The notes under the pieces are model-generated. The model made no database searches. It saw nothing but the letters and a program-made list of their open reading frames with translations, and was not told the DNA's origin. Shown piece by piece: positions 25,008 through 35,237 of a DNA stretch of 64,000 bases. Each line of letters opens with the position of its first letter. The stretch's first letter is position 1. Source of the DNA: Bacteroidia bacterium (GTDB lineage Bacteria; Bacteroidota; Bacteroidia; Flavobacteriales; Flavobacteriaceae); assembly GCA_030430535.1 (NCBI GenBank), contig JAUIKY010000004.1, forward strand, positions 107,384 to 171,383, in the 5' to 3' direction. The translations under genes and the position numbers were made by a program.

Positions 25008-27110
25008 ATGCAAACATTTAGATCAGAAATAGAAAACCCAGTTGTTGAGAGAGATATTATTGAATTAGCCAATAAAATCGAATTGTTCAACAATGGAAAA
25101 ATTGACGAAGAGAAATTTAGAAGTCTGCGTTTGGCACGTGGTATTTACGGCCAGCGTCAAGAAGGCGTTCAAATGATTCGTATCAAATTGCCTTACGGAA
25201 AAGTAAAGAGCAACCAGTTACGAAGAATTTCGGATGTATCGGACGAGTATTCTCGTGGGCGTTTACACATTACTACACGTCAGGATATCCAAATCCACTA
25301 CGTTGATATTAACCGTACGCCAGAATTATGGGCAGAATTGGATAAGGACGATGTAACAATCCGTGAGGCTTGTGGTAACACGGTACGTAACGTAACCGCT
25401 TCAGAGTTGGCGGGTGTTGATGTAAACGAACCGTTCGATGTATCACCGTACGCTGATGCCTTGTTCCGTTTCTTCTTGCGTAACCCAATCTGTCAGGAAA
25501 TGGGACGTAAGTTCAAGGTGTCATTTTCATCTTCCGATGAAGACACCGGATTGTCATACATGCACGATTTAGGTTTTATAGCCAAAATTGAAAACGGTGT
25601 TCGCGGATTTAAAGTGATGATTGGTGGCGGTTTAGGTTCGCAGCCACGTCACGCCGATGAGCTTTACAGTTTCTTGCCAACCGATAAAATCATTCCTTTA
25701 ATGGAAGGTGTAGTTAGAATTTTTGATCGCCATGGTGAGCGTAAAAGCCGTGCCAAAGCGAGAATGAAATTCTTAATTAAAGATATTGGTCTTGAGGCGT
25801 TCAAGGAATTGGTGGAAGCAGAACAAAAAGCCATTGCCAATAAAACGGTTGAAATTGATGCTGATGCTTATGTGGCTTCAAAACCGGTAGAGGTTTCAGA
25901 AATACCACAAGTTAGTATAAAAGATGAACAAGCTTTCGAAACTTGGAAAGCAACCAACATCATTCCTCAAAAACAGGAAGGCTATGTGGCCATTGGTGTA
26001 AAAGTGCTTTTAGGTGACTTTTATACAGATAAGGCAAGATTATTGGCCGATTTGGTTGAGAAATATGCAGCGGGAGAAATCCGTTTGTCATTGCGCCAAA
26101 ACATCGTGATTCCATTTGTAAAAGAGGAGTTGGTGCCATTTTTCTACACCGAATTGGAAAAATTAGGATTTGCAGAGGCTGGGTATAACAAAGCCGTAGA
26201 TATTACAGCTTGCCCTGGAACCGATACGTGTAACTTAGGTATTGCCAGTAGTACGGGTATTGCCGATGAGTTGGAGCGTGTTATAAAAGCCGAATACCCA
26301 CAGTATCTTAAAAATGAAGATCTAGTTATAAAAATTAGTGGATGTATGAATGCCTGTGGACAGCACAATATGGCGAATATTGGTTTCCAAGGGATGTCGG
26401 TTCGTACGCCAGATAAATTGGTAGCGCCTGCGTTACAAGTACTTTTAGGTGGTGGAAACCTTGGTGATGGTACCGGAGTTTTTGCCGATAAAGTGGTGAA
26501 AGTACCAAGTAGAAGAGGACCAGAAGCGTTACGTAGAATCTTAAACGATTTTGAAGCCAATGCCGGTGGAAAGAAATTCGTGGAGTATTACAAAGAAACG
26601 GGCGACCGCTATTTCTACGATTTGCTTAACGATTTACAAGACGTTAGCAACTTAACTCCAGAAGATTTTATCGATTGGGGTAATGAAGAAGAATATGTAA
26701 AAGAAATTGGTATTGGTGAGTGTGCCGGTGTGGTTATCGATTTAATTGCCACTTTATTTTTAGAGAGTGAAGAGAAAATCGAAAACGCTAAGGAAGCTTT
26801 AGGCAACGAAGTGTATTCGTATGCTATTTACCATGCTTACAGTTCTTTGGTTAATTCCGCGAAAGCGTTGTTATTGGCCGAAAACAAAAAGACCAACACC
26901 CAGGCAGGTATCATAAGCGATTTTGATAAACTGTTCGTTGAAGGTGGAAAAATAGATCTTGGAGGTTCATTTTCTGAGTTGATTTACCAACTTAACCAAA
27001 ATGCGCCAACAAAAGAATTTGCTGAAAAATACATTGAAGATGCTGGCAAGTTTTTAGAAAAAGTAAGAGCTTTTAGAGAGGCTGATGCAGTTGAAACAAA
27101 GGCGGTATAA
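25008..27110 (+). CDS. Siroheme sulfite reductase with extra helical C-terminal domain
   Basis: Reduces sulfite to sulfide with six electrons, probably from ferredoxin. Two nitrite/sulfite reductase repeats are visible (RLHITTRQDIQIHYVD and GEIRLSLRQNIVIPF). The 4Fe-4S/siroheme ligands are Cys402, Cys408, Cys446 and Cys450 (ACPGTDTC and GCMNAC). About 130 residues after the catalytic core are helical and HEPN-like (SYAIYHAYSSLVNSAKALLL). ATG 25008 was chosen because the longer frame overlaps cysN. Siroheme genes follow directly, which fits. Assimilatory nitrite reductase is the alternative, but the CysHDN context argues for sulfite. Confidence 0.9.
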   Translation: MQTFRSEIENPVVERDIIELANKIELFNNGKIDEEKFRSLRLARGIYGQRQEGVQMIRIKLPYGKVKSNQLRRISDVSDEYSRGRLHITTRQDIQIHYVDINRTPELWAELDKDDVTIREACGNTVRNVTASELAGVDVNEPFDVSPYADALFRFFLRNPICQEMGRKFKVSFSSSDEDTGLSYMHDLGFIAKIENGVRGFKVMIGGGLGSQPRHADELYSFLPTDKIIPLMEGVVRIFDRHGERKSRAKARMKFLIKDIGLEAFKELVEAEQKAIANKTVEIDADAYVASKPVEVSEIPQVSIKDEQAFETWKATNIIPQKQEGYVAIGVKVLLGDFYTDKARLLADLVEKYAAGEIRLSLRQNIVIPFVKEELVPFFYTELEKLGFAEAGYNKAVDITACPGTDTCNLGIASSTGIADELERVIKAEYPQYLKNEDLVIKISGCMNACGQHNMANIGFQGMSVRTPDKLVAPALQVLLGGGNLGDGTGVFADKVVKVPSRRGPEALRRILNDFEANAGGKKFVEYYKETGDRYFYDLLNDLQDVSNLTPEDFIDWGNEEEYVKEIGIGECAGVVIDLIATLFLESEEKIENAKEALGNEVYSYAIYHAYSSLVNSAKALLLAENKKTNTQAGIISDFDKLFVEGGKIDLGGSFSELIYQLNQNAPTKEFAEKYIEDAGKFLEKVRAFREADAVETKAV

Positions 27111-27119
27111 ATAAAGAAT

Positions 27120-27881
27120 ATGAGTTTTAAAACCCCAAAATTAACGGTTGTAGGTGCTGGTCCGGGCGACGAAGATTTAATTACCCTTAAAGCGATTAAG
27201 GCTATTGAATCTGCCGATGTGATCCTGTACGACGCACTAATCAACGAATCGCTTCTTAAATATGCTTCGGATGATGCCGAGCTTATTTTTGTGGGTAAGC
27301 GTAAGGGGTGCTATGCGTTTCAGCAGGAACAAATCAATGAGCTGATTGTTTCCAAAGCTAAGGAAAAAGGGCATGTAGTGCGATTAAAAGGCGGCGACCC
27401 ATTTATTTTTGGTCGCGGTGCAGAAGAGATTGATTATGTTCGAGCCTTCGGATTGGAAACTTTTGTGGTGCCGGGTATTTCATCATCGGTGGCAGTGCCA
27501 GCTTATCAAGGCATTCCGTTAACAAAACGAGGGGCTTCCGAAAGCTTTTGGGTCATCACAGGAACGACCAAAAAACACCAAATTTCGGGCGATGTGGCTT
27601 TAGCGGCCAAATCGACAGCTACAGTGGTTATTTTGATGGGCATGAGTAAACTGGATGAAATCGTTAAGATTTTTTCAGAAGAAAACAAACAGGAAACGCC
27701 CATTGCCATTATACAAAATGGAACACGATCAGACGAAAAAGTAGGCATTGGCACTATAAGTACCATTCAAAATATTGTTGCTGAAAAGGAATTATCGTCT
27801 CCGGCCATTATCATTATCGGCGATGTGGTAAAAGAAAGAGCCGTGCTGAGTTCTATTTGTGCTGAGGTTGTAAAGGAATAG
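27120..27881 (+). CDS. cobA: Uroporphyrinogen-III C-methyltransferase
   Basis: Adds two methyl groups from SAM to uroporphyrinogen III, giving precorrin-2 for siroheme. The 253-residue protein shows the tetrapyrrole methylase motifs VGAGPGDEDLITLKA (residues 11-25), RLKGGDPFIFGRGAEE and VPGISS. It is the single-domain form; the other CysG activities are on the next gene, 3 bp later. Its place after sulfite reductase fits supply of the siroheme cofactor. Confidence 0.95.
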   Translation: MSFKTPKLTVVGAGPGDEDLITLKAIKAIESADVILYDALINESLLKYASDDAELIFVGKRKGCYAFQQEQINELIVSKAKEKGHVVRLKGGDPFIFGRGAEEIDYVRAFGLETFVVPGISSSVAVPAYQGIPLTKRGASESFWVITGTTKKHQISGDVALAAKSTATVVILMGMSKLDEIVKIFSEENKQETPIAIIQNGTRSDEKVGIGTISTIQNIVAEKELSSPAIIIIGDVVKERAVLSSICAEVVKE

Positions 27882-27884
27882 GTT

Positions 27885-28469
27885 ATGGAAAGAAATAATT
27901 TATACCCTATTTTTTTAAAAGCGAAAAGCTTAAACGTTCTTATAGTTGGTGGGGGTTATGTGGCTGAAGAAAAGTTGACTTTCCTTCTAAAATCAAGCCC
28001 AGATGCTAATGTCACTATGGTGTCGCCTATGTTTAGGGAAGACACGGTGGAGTTGGCCAAAAAAGGAAACGTTACTCTTATTGAAAGTAAATACAAAAAG
28101 AAGTATTTAAAAGGGAAGCACATTGTGGTGGCCACGACCGATAAGCCCAAAGTAAATATCAAAGTGCACAAGCATTGCCGCAAGAAAAGCATTTTGGTAA
28201 ATGTGGCCGATAATCCACCGTATTGCGATTTTTATATGGGTGGTATTGTCACCAAGGGCCATGTAAAGGTAGCGATTTCAACTAACGGAAAGTCGCCCAC
28301 AACAGCAAAGCGTTTGCGTCAGTTTTTTGAGGATGTTATCCCGGAAAATGTAGATGATTTAGTGAAAAATTTAAACGAATATAGAAAAACAATAAAAGGT
28401 GATTTTGAACAAAAAGTGGAAACACTTAACGAATTCACTAAAGGATTAATCGAGAAAAAAGAGTCTTAA
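27885..28469 (+). CDS. Precorrin-2 dehydrogenase / sirohydrochlorin ferrochelatase
   Basis: Completes siroheme by oxidation and iron insertion. The 194-residue protein equals the N-terminal half of CysG or yeast Met8: NVLIVGGGYVAEEKLTFLL (NAD-binding), VNVADNPPYCDFYMGGIV and KVAISTNGKSPTTAKRLRQ. Dehydrogenase activity is well supported; chelatase activity is inferred from Met8. It lies in the same operon between cobA and the ferredoxin reductase, with gaps of 3 and 1 bp. The ATG at 27885 sits directly after the cobA stop. Confidence 0.92.
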   Translation: MERNNLYPIFLKAKSLNVLIVGGGYVAEEKLTFLLKSSPDANVTMVSPMFREDTVELAKKGNVTLIESKYKKKYLKGKHIVVATTDKPKVNIKVHKHCRKKSILVNVADNPPYCDFYMGGIVTKGHVKVAISTNGKSPTTAKRLRQFFEDVIPENVDDLVKNLNEYRKTIKGDFEQKVETLNEFTKGLIEKKES

Positions 28470-28470
28470 A

Positions 28471-29523
28471 ATGATTAAAACAGATATACTAATAATAGGA
28501 GCAGGACCAACGGGATTATTTACTGTTTTTGAAGCAGGTTTGTTAAAGCTTAAATGTCATTTAATTGATGCATTGCCACAACCTGGCGGACAGTGTTCAG
28601 AGATTTATCCCAAAAAACCGATTTACGATATTCCCGGTTTCCCGGAAATTTTGGCGGGCGACTTAACCAGAAACTTGTTGGAGCAAGGTAAGCAGTTCGA
28701 ACCCGGATTTACTTTGGGTGAGCGTGCCGAAACCATTGAAAAACAAGACGACGGTTCATTCATCGTAACAACCAATAAAGGTACTAAGCACCATGCGCCA
28801 GTAGTCGCTATTGCAGGTGGGTTAGGGTCGTTCGAGCCTAGAAAACCAGCTATTGATGGATTGGCCGATTACGAAGATAACGGTGTGGAGTACATTATTA
28901 AAGACCCAGAGTTTTACCGCGACAAAAAAGTGGTGATTTCAGGTGGTGGAGATTCAGCGTTAGACTGGAGTATCTTCTTAACCGATGTAGCTTCAGAAGT
29001 AACTCTAATCCACAGAAGAAACGAGTTTAGAGGCGCGTTGGATTCCGTTGAAAAAGTAAGAGAGCTTACACAAGAAGGTAAAATCAACCTGGTAACCCCA
29101 GCCGAAGTAAAAGAATTACACGGCGATGGTAAAATTGAGGCGGTAACTTACGAAAGGGAAGGCGAATCTGTTAGAATTGAAACAGATCATTTTGTGCCAT
29201 TGTTCGGGTTGTCTCCAAAATTAGGGCCGATTGGAAATTGGGGCTTAGAGATTGAAAAGAACGCTATTAAAGTGGATAATTCTCTAAATTACCAAACCAA
29301 CATTCCAGGTATTTTCGCCATTGGTGATGTAAATACTTATCCAGAAAAATTAAAGTTAATCCTTTGTGGATTCCACGAAGCGACTTTAATGTGTCAGGCA
29401 GCCTACAGAATCATTAACCCAGGTAAAAAATATGTGTTGAAATACACCACCGTAAGTGGAATTGATGGTTTTGATGGGTCTCGTAAAGAAGCACCAAAAG
29501 CAGTAGTTCAAGCTATAAACTAA
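28471..29523 (+). CDS. Ferredoxin-NADP reductase, thioredoxin-reductase-like type
   Basis: The 350-residue flavoprotein has the FAD loop IIGAGPTGLF (residues 8-17), the NAD(P) loop VISGGGDSALDW and a C-terminal FAIGDVNTYP. It lacks the CxxC pair of true thioredoxin reductases, so it matches the YumC-type ferredoxin-NADP reductase. As last gene of the operon it most likely passes NADPH electrons via ferredoxin to the sulfite reductase. That role is inferred from position. A strong terminator follows 27 bp after the stop. Confidence 0.88.
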   Translation: MIKTDILIIGAGPTGLFTVFEAGLLKLKCHLIDALPQPGGQCSEIYPKKPIYDIPGFPEILAGDLTRNLLEQGKQFEPGFTLGERAETIEKQDDGSFIVTTNKGTKHHAPVVAIAGGLGSFEPRKPAIDGLADYEDNGVEYIIKDPEFYRDKKVVISGGGDSALDWSIFLTDVASEVTLIHRRNEFRGALDSVEKVRELTQEGKINLVTPAEVKELHGDGKIEAVTYEREGESVRIETDHFVPLFGLSPKLGPIGNWGLEIEKNAIKVDNSLNYQTNIPGIFAIGDVNTYPEKLKLILCGFHEATLMCQAAYRIINPGKKYVLKYTTVSGIDGFDGSRKEAPKAVVQAIN

Positions 29524-29549
29524 AATATACTAAGTAAGAGGTTAAAAAA

Positions 29550-29580
29550 ATCCCACAAGGTTATGTTAGCCTTGTGGGAT
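29550..29580 (+). terminator. Terminator of the sulfate assimilation operon
   Basis: ATCCCACAAGG and CCTTGTGGGAT form a perfect 11-bp stem around TTATGTTAG, preceded by seven A and followed by TTAATATTTTT. It works for the plus strand and separates the operon from cysE. Confidence 0.88.
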
Positions 29581-29584
29581 TTAA

Positions 29585-29592
29585 TATTTTTG
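29585..29592 (+). promoter_or_regulatory. Probable -7 box of the cysE-cysM promoter
   Basis: TATTTTTG matches TAnnTTTG and directly follows the terminator stem, overlapping its T-run. No well-spaced TTG is seen, so support is moderate. Confidence 0.4.
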
Positions 29593-29634
29593 GGAAGTTT
29601 GGTTTCAAAACCATAAAACGTCAAACAAAAACAT

Positions 29635-30378
29635 ATGAAGAGTTACAATGTTTGTTTAAAGGATACGGTAAAAGCATTCACCAAAAAATTGTTTTATTCG
29701 TTGTTCGATTGTGAGCAGGAAGAAGCCAATAGCCAATATTTGGAGGAGACGTTTTTAAAAATCGTTTCCAATTTAGAGATTGAAAACGGAAAAGAAATTT
29801 GGGAACAGTTTAAAACCGAATTGCCTGCCATCAGAAAAAAGTTGGATGCCGACGCCATTGCGTTTGAAAACAACGATCCAGCGTCTCACAGTTTGGCCGA
29901 AATTTACATGGCCTACCCCGGTTTCCATGCGATATCCATTTATCGTTTGAGTCATGCCTTAATTAAGTTGGGCGTTCATATTTTACCAAGAATGATGAGT
30001 GAATACATTCACGGTATCACTGGGATTGACATCCACCCCGGAGCAACCATTGGCGATTCGTTTTACATCGACCACGGCACGGGTATTGTTATTGGTGAAA
30101 CTTCCATTATTGGAAATAGCGTTAAAATTTATCAAGGGGTTACTTTGGGCGGTATTTCGGTGGCTAAAGATTTAGCTTCAACCAAACGCCACCCAACCAT
30201 TGAAGATAACGTGTGCATTTACGCTAATGCTACTATTTTAGGTGGCGACATCGTAATCGGAAAAAACAGTATTATTGGTGCCAACGTTTGGATTACCGAA
30301 TCGGTTCCGGAAAATTCATTGGTAACCTATCAAACAGAAATAAAAATCAGACCCAAAAAGAATGGCATACGAGAATAG
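29635..30378 (+). CDS. cysE: Serine O-acetyltransferase
   Basis: Makes O-acetylserine for cysteine synthesis. The 247-residue protein has the helical N-terminal half and then left-handed hexapeptide repeats (GIDIHPGATIGDSFYIDHGTG, here about residues 125-145; then GNSVKIYQGVTLGG). The catalytic Asp-His pair is in YIDHGTG. It overlaps cysM by 17 bp, so the two are translationally coupled. O-acetylserine and sulfide from the preceding operon are the substrates of the next enzyme. Confidence 0.94.
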   Translation: MKSYNVCLKDTVKAFTKKLFYSLFDCEQEEANSQYLEETFLKIVSNLEIENGKEIWEQFKTELPAIRKKLDADAIAFENNDPASHSLAEIYMAYPGFHAISIYRLSHALIKLGVHILPRMMSEYIHGITGIDIHPGATIGDSFYIDHGTGIVIGETSIIGNSVKIYQGVTLGGISVAKDLASTKRHPTIEDNVCIYANATILGGDIVIGKNSIIGANVWITESVPENSLVTYQTEIKIRPKKNGIRE

Positions 30379-31252
30379 TATTATTGGTCAAATAGGCAAC
30401 ACGCCATTGGTGGAAGCTACGCACCTTATTTCAAAAAAGGGCGTGCGGTTATTTTTAAAATTAGAAGGGAATAATCCCGGAGGAAGTGTAAAAGACCGCC
30501 CTGCTTTCAATATGATAAACGAAGCGTTAAAACGCGGCGATATTAAAAAAGGCGGAACTTTAGTGGAAGCTACGAGTGGAAACACGGGTATTGCATTGGC
30601 ATTTATAGCTAATTTATTGGGCTTAAAAATGATTTTGATTATGCCCGAAAACTCTACCGAAGAACGTGTTAAAACCATGCGTGCTTATGGAGCTGAGGTG
30701 ATTTTGACGCCTGCTGATATCGGTATTGAAGGCTCACGCGATTTAGCTTTTAAACTACGCGATGAAAAAGGCTATACGCTTTTAAACCAATTTGAAAACG
30801 ACGATAATTGGAAAGCCCACTATAAAACCACTGGGCCAGAAATTTGGAGGGATACCAATGGCGAAGTCACACATTTTGTGTCGGCCATGGGCACCACGGG
30901 AACCATCATGGGGGTGTCGTCGTTTTTAAAGGAGAAAAACAAAGATATCACCATTGTTGGAGCGCAACCGGACGATAATTCCAGAATTCCTGGCATTAGA
31001 AAATGGCCCGAAGAATATGTGCCCAAGTTTTTCGACAGAAGCAAAGTTGATGAGGTGATTGAAGTCACCGAAGCCGATGCCAAAGCCACCACCATAAAAT
31101 TAGCCAAAGAAGAAGGCGTATTCGCCGGAATGAGCAGTGGCGGTTCTGTATATTGTGCCTTGCAAGTAGCCGAAAAAATTGATAAAGGCGTTATAGTGGC
31201 CATCATTTGCGATCGCGGCGATAGGTATTTGTCATCCACTTTGTTTGAATAG
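30362..31252 (+). CDS. cysM: O-acetylserine sulfhydrylase B (cysteine synthase)
   Basis: Joins O-acetylserine and sulfide to cysteine with PLP. The PLP lysine lies in NPGGSVKDRPAFNM (about residue 43), the phosphate and substrate loop is SGNTGIA, and GTTGTIMGVS and AGMSSGG follow. The length of 296 residues and the KDRPA sequence fit CysM more than CysK (KDR-IA and ~315). The start ATG lies inside the cysE reading frame. A SAM-I riboswitch begins about 100 bp after the stop. Confidence 0.93.
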   Translation: MAYENSIIGQIGNTPLVEATHLISKKGVRLFLKLEGNNPGGSVKDRPAFNMINEALKRGDIKKGGTLVEATSGNTGIALAFIANLLGLKMILIMPENSTEERVKTMRAYGAEVILTPADIGIEGSRDLAFKLRDEKGYTLLNQFENDDNWKAHYKTTGPEIWRDTNGEVTHFVSAMGTTGTIMGVSSFLKEKNKDITIVGAQPDDNSRIPGIRKWPEEYVPKFFDRSKVDEVIEVTEADAKATTIKLAKEEGVFAGMSSGGSVYCALQVAEKIDKGVIVAIICDRGDRYLSSTLFE

Positions 31253-31296
31253 AACAGAGAGTATTCAATAAAATAGGAAAACAAAAATATAGTCCC

Positions 31297-31304
31297 TATT
31301 TTTG
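31297..31304 (+). promoter_or_regulatory. Probable -7 box before the metH riboswitch
   Basis: TATTTTTG is a full TAnnTTTG match 44 bp before the aptamer. A -33 TTG at good distance is not seen. Confidence 0.45.
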
Positions 31305-31348
31305 CATTCCGGTTTTTAAGAACAAAAACAGTTCATTAACGTAATAGT

Positions 31349-31476
31349 GTTATCAAGAAAGGTAGAGGGATTAGACCCAGTGAAGCCTTGGCAACCCTTT
31401 AACTTGTAAAGAAGGTGCTACGTTCTACCGCCTATTCTGAACAGAATTTAGTTCAGGAACTTAGCGGAAAGATAAC
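31349..31476 (+). ncRNA. SAM-I (S-box) riboswitch controlling metH
   Basis: P1 arms are GTTATC and GATAAC, the same as in the metY copy. The core segments AAGAAAGGTAGAGGGATTAG, GAAGCCTTGGCAACC and AAGGTGCTA are conserved, and P4 is longer here. Downstream, GATATTAT (31503-31510) and ATAATATC (31519-31526) form a perfect hairpin ending 6 bp before the metH start codon. This could be a translation-level expression platform. Confidence 0.92.
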
Positions 31477-31532
31477 GAATAGTATTTTTTACTTTTCTTG
31501 ATGATATTATGACTTAAAATAATATCAAAAAA

Positions 31533-32549
31533 ATGTCAGATATAAGAGCGGCTTTAAAAGAGCGAATTTTGGTTTTGGACGGTGCCATGGGTACTATGCT
31601 CCAAGCTTATAAATTCACTGAAGACGATTTCCGTGGGGAGCGTTTTAAGGATTTTCCGGTGCCGTTGCAGGGCAATAACGATTTATTGTCAATTACCCAG
31701 CCCGAAGCCATAAAAACCATTCATGCCAAGTATTTTGAAGCGGGAGCCGATATTGTGGAAACCAATACCTTTTCGGGAACTACGATTGCTATGGCCGATT
31801 ACCAAATGGAAGATTTGGTATACGAGCTCAATTACGAGTCGGCAAAAATAGCTAAGGAGGTTGCTGAAGAATTCACCAAAAAAGAACCCAACAAGCCGCG
31901 ATTTGTAGCAGGTTCCATTGGGCCAACCAACCGTACAGCGAGCATGTCTCCCGATGTAAACGACCCAGGTTACAGAGCTGTGACTTTTGATGAATTACGT
32001 ATAGCCTACAAACAACAAGTGGAAGCTTTGATTGATGGAGGTTCGGATATTTTATTGGTAGAAACCGTATTCGATACGCTTAATGCTAAAGCGGCTTTGT
32101 TCGCCATTGAAGAGGTAAAAGAAGAGCGAAATATCGATATTCCAATTATGTTGAGCGGTACCATTACCGATGCCTCGGGAAGGACGCTTTCCGGACAAAC
32201 GGCAGAGGCTTTTTTAATTTCGGTATCACATGTGCCATTGCTGTCTATTGGTTTTAATTGCGCATTAGGAGCTAATTTATTGCAGCCGCATTTAGAGGCT
32301 ATCGCCAATAAAACCGATTTTGCCATTTCGGCTCATCCCAATGCCGGATTGCCCAATGCCTTTGGAGAATACGACGAAACCCCAGAAGAAATGGGCGCGC
32401 AAATTGAAGAATATCTAAAGAAAAATTTAATCAATATTATTGGTGGCTGTTGTGGTACATCGCCAGAGCATATCAAAGTGATTGCAGATATAGCCGCAAA
32501 ATATAAACCGCGCGCTGTCGCTGTGAATGCAGCTGAAGGGGCTCACTAG
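31533..32549 (+). CDS. metH: Methionine synthase, homocysteine-binding subunit (MetH N-terminal domain)
   Basis: This 338-residue protein is the homocysteine S-methyltransferase domain of cobalamin-dependent methionine synthase on its own. Zinc ligands are Cys243 (GFNCALGA), Cys306 and Cys307 ([10 protein letters not shown]). The N-terminus [13 protein letters not shown] is typical. The remaining MetH domains are encoded by the next gene after 15 bp, so the enzyme is split into two polypeptides. Splitting is intact gene structure here, since both parts have their own starts and stops, and I recall it from other Flavobacteriia. It is regulated by the SAM-I riboswitch upstream. Confidence 0.93.
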   Translation: MSDIRAALKERILVLDGAMGTMLQAYKFTEDDFRGERFKDFPVPLQGNNDLLSITQPEAIKTIHAKYFEAGADIVETNTFSGTTIAMADYQMEDLVYELNYESAKIAKEVAEEFTKKEPNKPRFVAGSIGPTNRTASMSPDVNDPGYRAVTFDELRIAYKQQVEALIDGGSDILLVETVFDTLNAKAALFAIEEVKEERNIDIPIMLSGTITDASGRTLSGQTAEAFLISVSHVPLLSIGFNCALGANLLQPHLEAIANKTDFAISAHPNAGLPNAFGEYDETPEEMGAQIEEYLKKNLINIIGGCCGTSPEHIKVIADIAAKYKPRAVAVNAAEGAH

Positions 32550-32564
32550 AATGGAAGAAAGAAA

Positions 32565-35237
32565 ATGAAAGTGAAACAAACAAAATATATGAAATTGTCT
32601 GGTTTAGAACCTTTAGTTCTGAATGAAAACAGCAATTTTATCAATGTAGGAGAACGAACCAATGTAGCAGGGTCGCGAAAATTTCTTCGGTTAATTAAAG
32701 AAGAAAAGTTTGATGAAGCCCTTGATATCGCACGTCATCAAGTAGATGGAGGCGCCCAGATTATCGATATTAATTTTGATGACGGACTTATAGACGGCAA
32801 GGAAGCCATGGTGAAGTTTTTAAACCTCATTGCTGCCGAACCCGATATTTGTCGTGTGCCGATAATGATCGATAGTTCCAAATGGGAAATCATCGAGGCC
32901 GGGCTACAAGTAGTGCAGGGAAAATGTGTGGTGAATTCCATTTCACTAAAAGAAGGTGAAGAAAAATTTATTTGGGAAGCCAAGCAAATTCTGCGCTATG
33001 GAGCCGCCGTTATCGTTATGGCTTTTGATGAGGTGGGGCAAGCCGATAATTACGAACGCCGTATTGAAATCGCCAAACGCTCGTACGATATTTTGGTGAA
33101 CAAAGTCGGTTTCCCTTCCGAAGATATTATTTTCGATTTGAATATTTTCCCCGTGGCAACGGGGATGGACGAGCATCGAAAAAATGCTATCGACTTTATT
33201 GAAGCCACCCGTTGGGTGCGTGAAAATTTGCCCAATGTGAGTGTCAGCGGTGGGGTAAGTAACGTGTCGTTTTCTTTCCGAGGGAATAATATTGTCCGCG
33301 AGGCGATGCACTCGGTGTTTTTATATTATGCCATCCAAGCTGGTATGAACATGGGGATTGTAAACCCAGCCATGTTGGAGGTTTATGACGATATTCCAAA
33401 GGATTTACTGGAGCATATCGAAGACGTGATTTTAGATCGCCGCGATGATGCTACCGAACGTTTATTGGAGTTTGCCGAAACGGTAAAAGGCACCAAAGCT
33501 GAAAAAACGGTGGATTTATCTTGGCGTGAAAAACCATTACAAGACCGTATTACGCATGCTTTGGTAAAAGGTATTGACGCCTATATAATAGAAGATGTTG
33601 AGCAGGCCAGACAAGAGGCCGATAAACCTATTGAGGTTATTGAAGGCCATTTGATGATTGGTATGGATGTGGTGGGCGATTTGTTCGGTGCCGGAAAAAT
33701 GTTTTTGCCCCAAGTGGTAAAATCGGCGCGAGTGATGAAAAAAGCCGTGGCTTATCTCAATCCGTTTATTGAAGCTGAAAAATCCGATAAATCAGAGCCT
33801 GTGGGTAAAATTTTAATGGCTACTGTAAAAGGCGATGTGCACGATATTGGTAAAAACATTGTTAGCGTGGTATTGGCCTGTAACAACTACGAAATTGTTG
33901 ATTTAGGTGTAATGGTGCCACCAGAAAAAATTATTGAAACCGCCATTAAAGAACGTGTGGATGCCATTGGGCTATCGGGATTGATTACGCCGTCATTGGA
34001 TGAAATGGTGTATCTAGCTAAAGAAATGCAACGTCAGAATTTTGAGTTGCCACTGCTTATTGGTGGGGCAACAACTTCAAAAGCACATACGGCCGTAAAA
34101 ATTGACACCCAATATGAAAATGCCGTGGTTCACGTCAACGATGCCTCAAGAGCGGTAACCGTTGTAGGCGATTTGCTGAACAAAAGAACATCGCACGAGT
34201 ATGTAGCCAAACTGAAAAAGGATTATGATGAATTCCGAACCAAGTTTTTAAAACGCGGCAAAGAAAAGTCATATATCTCCATTGAGGAAGCCCGTAAACG
34301 AAAATATAAAATAGACTGGGAAGCTTCAGAAATAAGCAAACCCAACGAAATGGGTGTGCAAGTATTGAAGCAATTGAGCTTGAAAGAACTGTTGCCATTT
34401 ATTGATTGGAGTCCGTTTTTTAGAAGCTGGGATTTGCATGGTAAATTCCCCGATATTTTAACAGATGAGGTGGTGGGCGAACAGGCTACGATTATGTACA
34501 ACGAAGCCCAGGTGATGATTGAAGAAATCATCGCTAAGCAATCCTTAAAACCAAAAGCGGTTTTTGGCTTGTTTGAAGCCAACACCATAAACGACGACGA
34601 TATTTCAGTAAAGAAAAAGGGCAAGGAAGTCGCTGTGTTTAGAACACTTCGCCAACAATTAAGTAAACGCGAAGGCGTGCCTAATCACGCTTTGGCCGAT
34701 TTTATTGCTCCAGAGGAAAGTGGTAAAACCGATTATATTGGGGCCTTTTGTGTGGGTATTTTTGGGGCACAGGAATTGGCCGATAGCTATAAAGCAAAAC
34801 AGGACGATTACAACGCCATTATGGCCCAAGCGATTGCCGATAGATTTGCCGAAGCTTTTGCCGAATATTTGCACCAGCAAATACGGACTAAGCATTGGGG
34901 CTATGTGCCAAATGAAGATTTGAGTAATGACGAACTGATAAGGGAAAGTTACAAAGGAATCCGTCCAGCTCCAGGTTATCCAGCGTGTCCAGACCATTTG
35001 GAAAAGGAAACCATTTGGGAGCTATTGGAAGTTGAAAAGCTAATAGGCGTTAAGCTAACCGAGAGTTTGGCCATGTGGCCGGCAGCAGCCGTTTCGGGGT
35101 ATTATTTTGCCAATCCGGAAGCGAAGTATTTTGGACTGGGTAAAATAACCGACGACCAAGTGACCGATTACGCCAACAGAAAGGGCATCGAAAAAGAGGT
35201 AGCCAGAAAATGGTTGCATGCCAATATCGCCGATTAA
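32565..35237 (+). CDS. metH: Methionine synthase, folate/cobalamin/reactivation subunit (MetH C-terminal part)
   Basis: The 890-residue partner of the preceding gene. Domains in order: methyltetrahydrofolate-binding barrel (about 20-290, with [14 protein letters not shown]), B12 cap and cobalamin domain (about 310-560, with cobalt-ligand His426 in GDVHDIGKN), and the SAM-dependent reactivation domain (about 590-890, with [12 protein letters not shown]). All domains of MetH other than the homocysteine domain are present. It transfers methyl from methyltetrahydrofolate to homocysteine via cobalamin. metF, which makes the methyl donor, follows 179 bp later. An ATG at 32589 is an alternative start. 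Confidence 0.94.
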   Translation: MKVKQTKYMKLSGLEPLVLNENSNFINVGERTNVAGSRKFLRLIKEEKFDEALDIARHQVDGGAQIIDINFDDGLIDGKEAMVKFLNLIAAEPDICRVPIMIDSSKWEIIEAGLQVVQGKCVVNSISLKEGEEKFIWEAKQILRYGAAVIVMAFDEVGQADNYERRIEIAKRSYDILVNKVGFPSEDIIFDLNIFPVATGMDEHRKNAIDFIEATRWVRENLPNVSVSGGVSNVSFSFRGNNIVREAMHSVFLYYAIQAGMNMGIVNPAMLEVYDDIPKDLLEHIEDVILDRRDDATERLLEFAETVKGTKAEKTVDLSWREKPLQDRITHALVKGIDAYIIEDVEQARQEADKPIEVIEGHLMIGMDVVGDLFGAGKMFLPQVVKSARVMKKAVAYLNPFIEAEKSDKSEPVGKILMATVKGDVHDIGKNIVSVVLACNNYEIVDLGVMVPPEKIIETAIKERVDAIGLSGLITPSLDEMVYLAKEMQRQNFELPLLIGGATTSKAHTAVKIDTQYENAVVHVNDASRAVTVVGDLLNKRTSHEYVAKLKKDYDEFRTKFLKRGKEKSYISIEEARKRKYKIDWEASEISKPNEMGVQVLKQLSLKELLPFIDWSPFFRSWDLHGKFPDILTDEVVGEQATIMYNEAQVMIEEIIAKQSLKPKAVFGLFEANTINDDDISVKKKGKEVAVFRTLRQQLSKREGVPNHALADFIAPEESGKTDYIGAFCVGIFGAQELADSYKAKQDDYNAIMAQAIADRFAEAFAEYLHQQIRTKHWGYVPNEDLSNDELIRESYKGIRPAPGYPACPDHLEKETIWELLEVEKLIGVKLTESLAMWPAAAVSGYYFANPEAKYFGLGKITDDQVTDYANRKGIEKEVARKWLHANIAD

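Noticed and set aside
26144..26560. 138-codon minus-strand frame opposite sulfite reductase
   Set aside because: Shadow of a highly conserved enzyme gene; composition does not look like protein.
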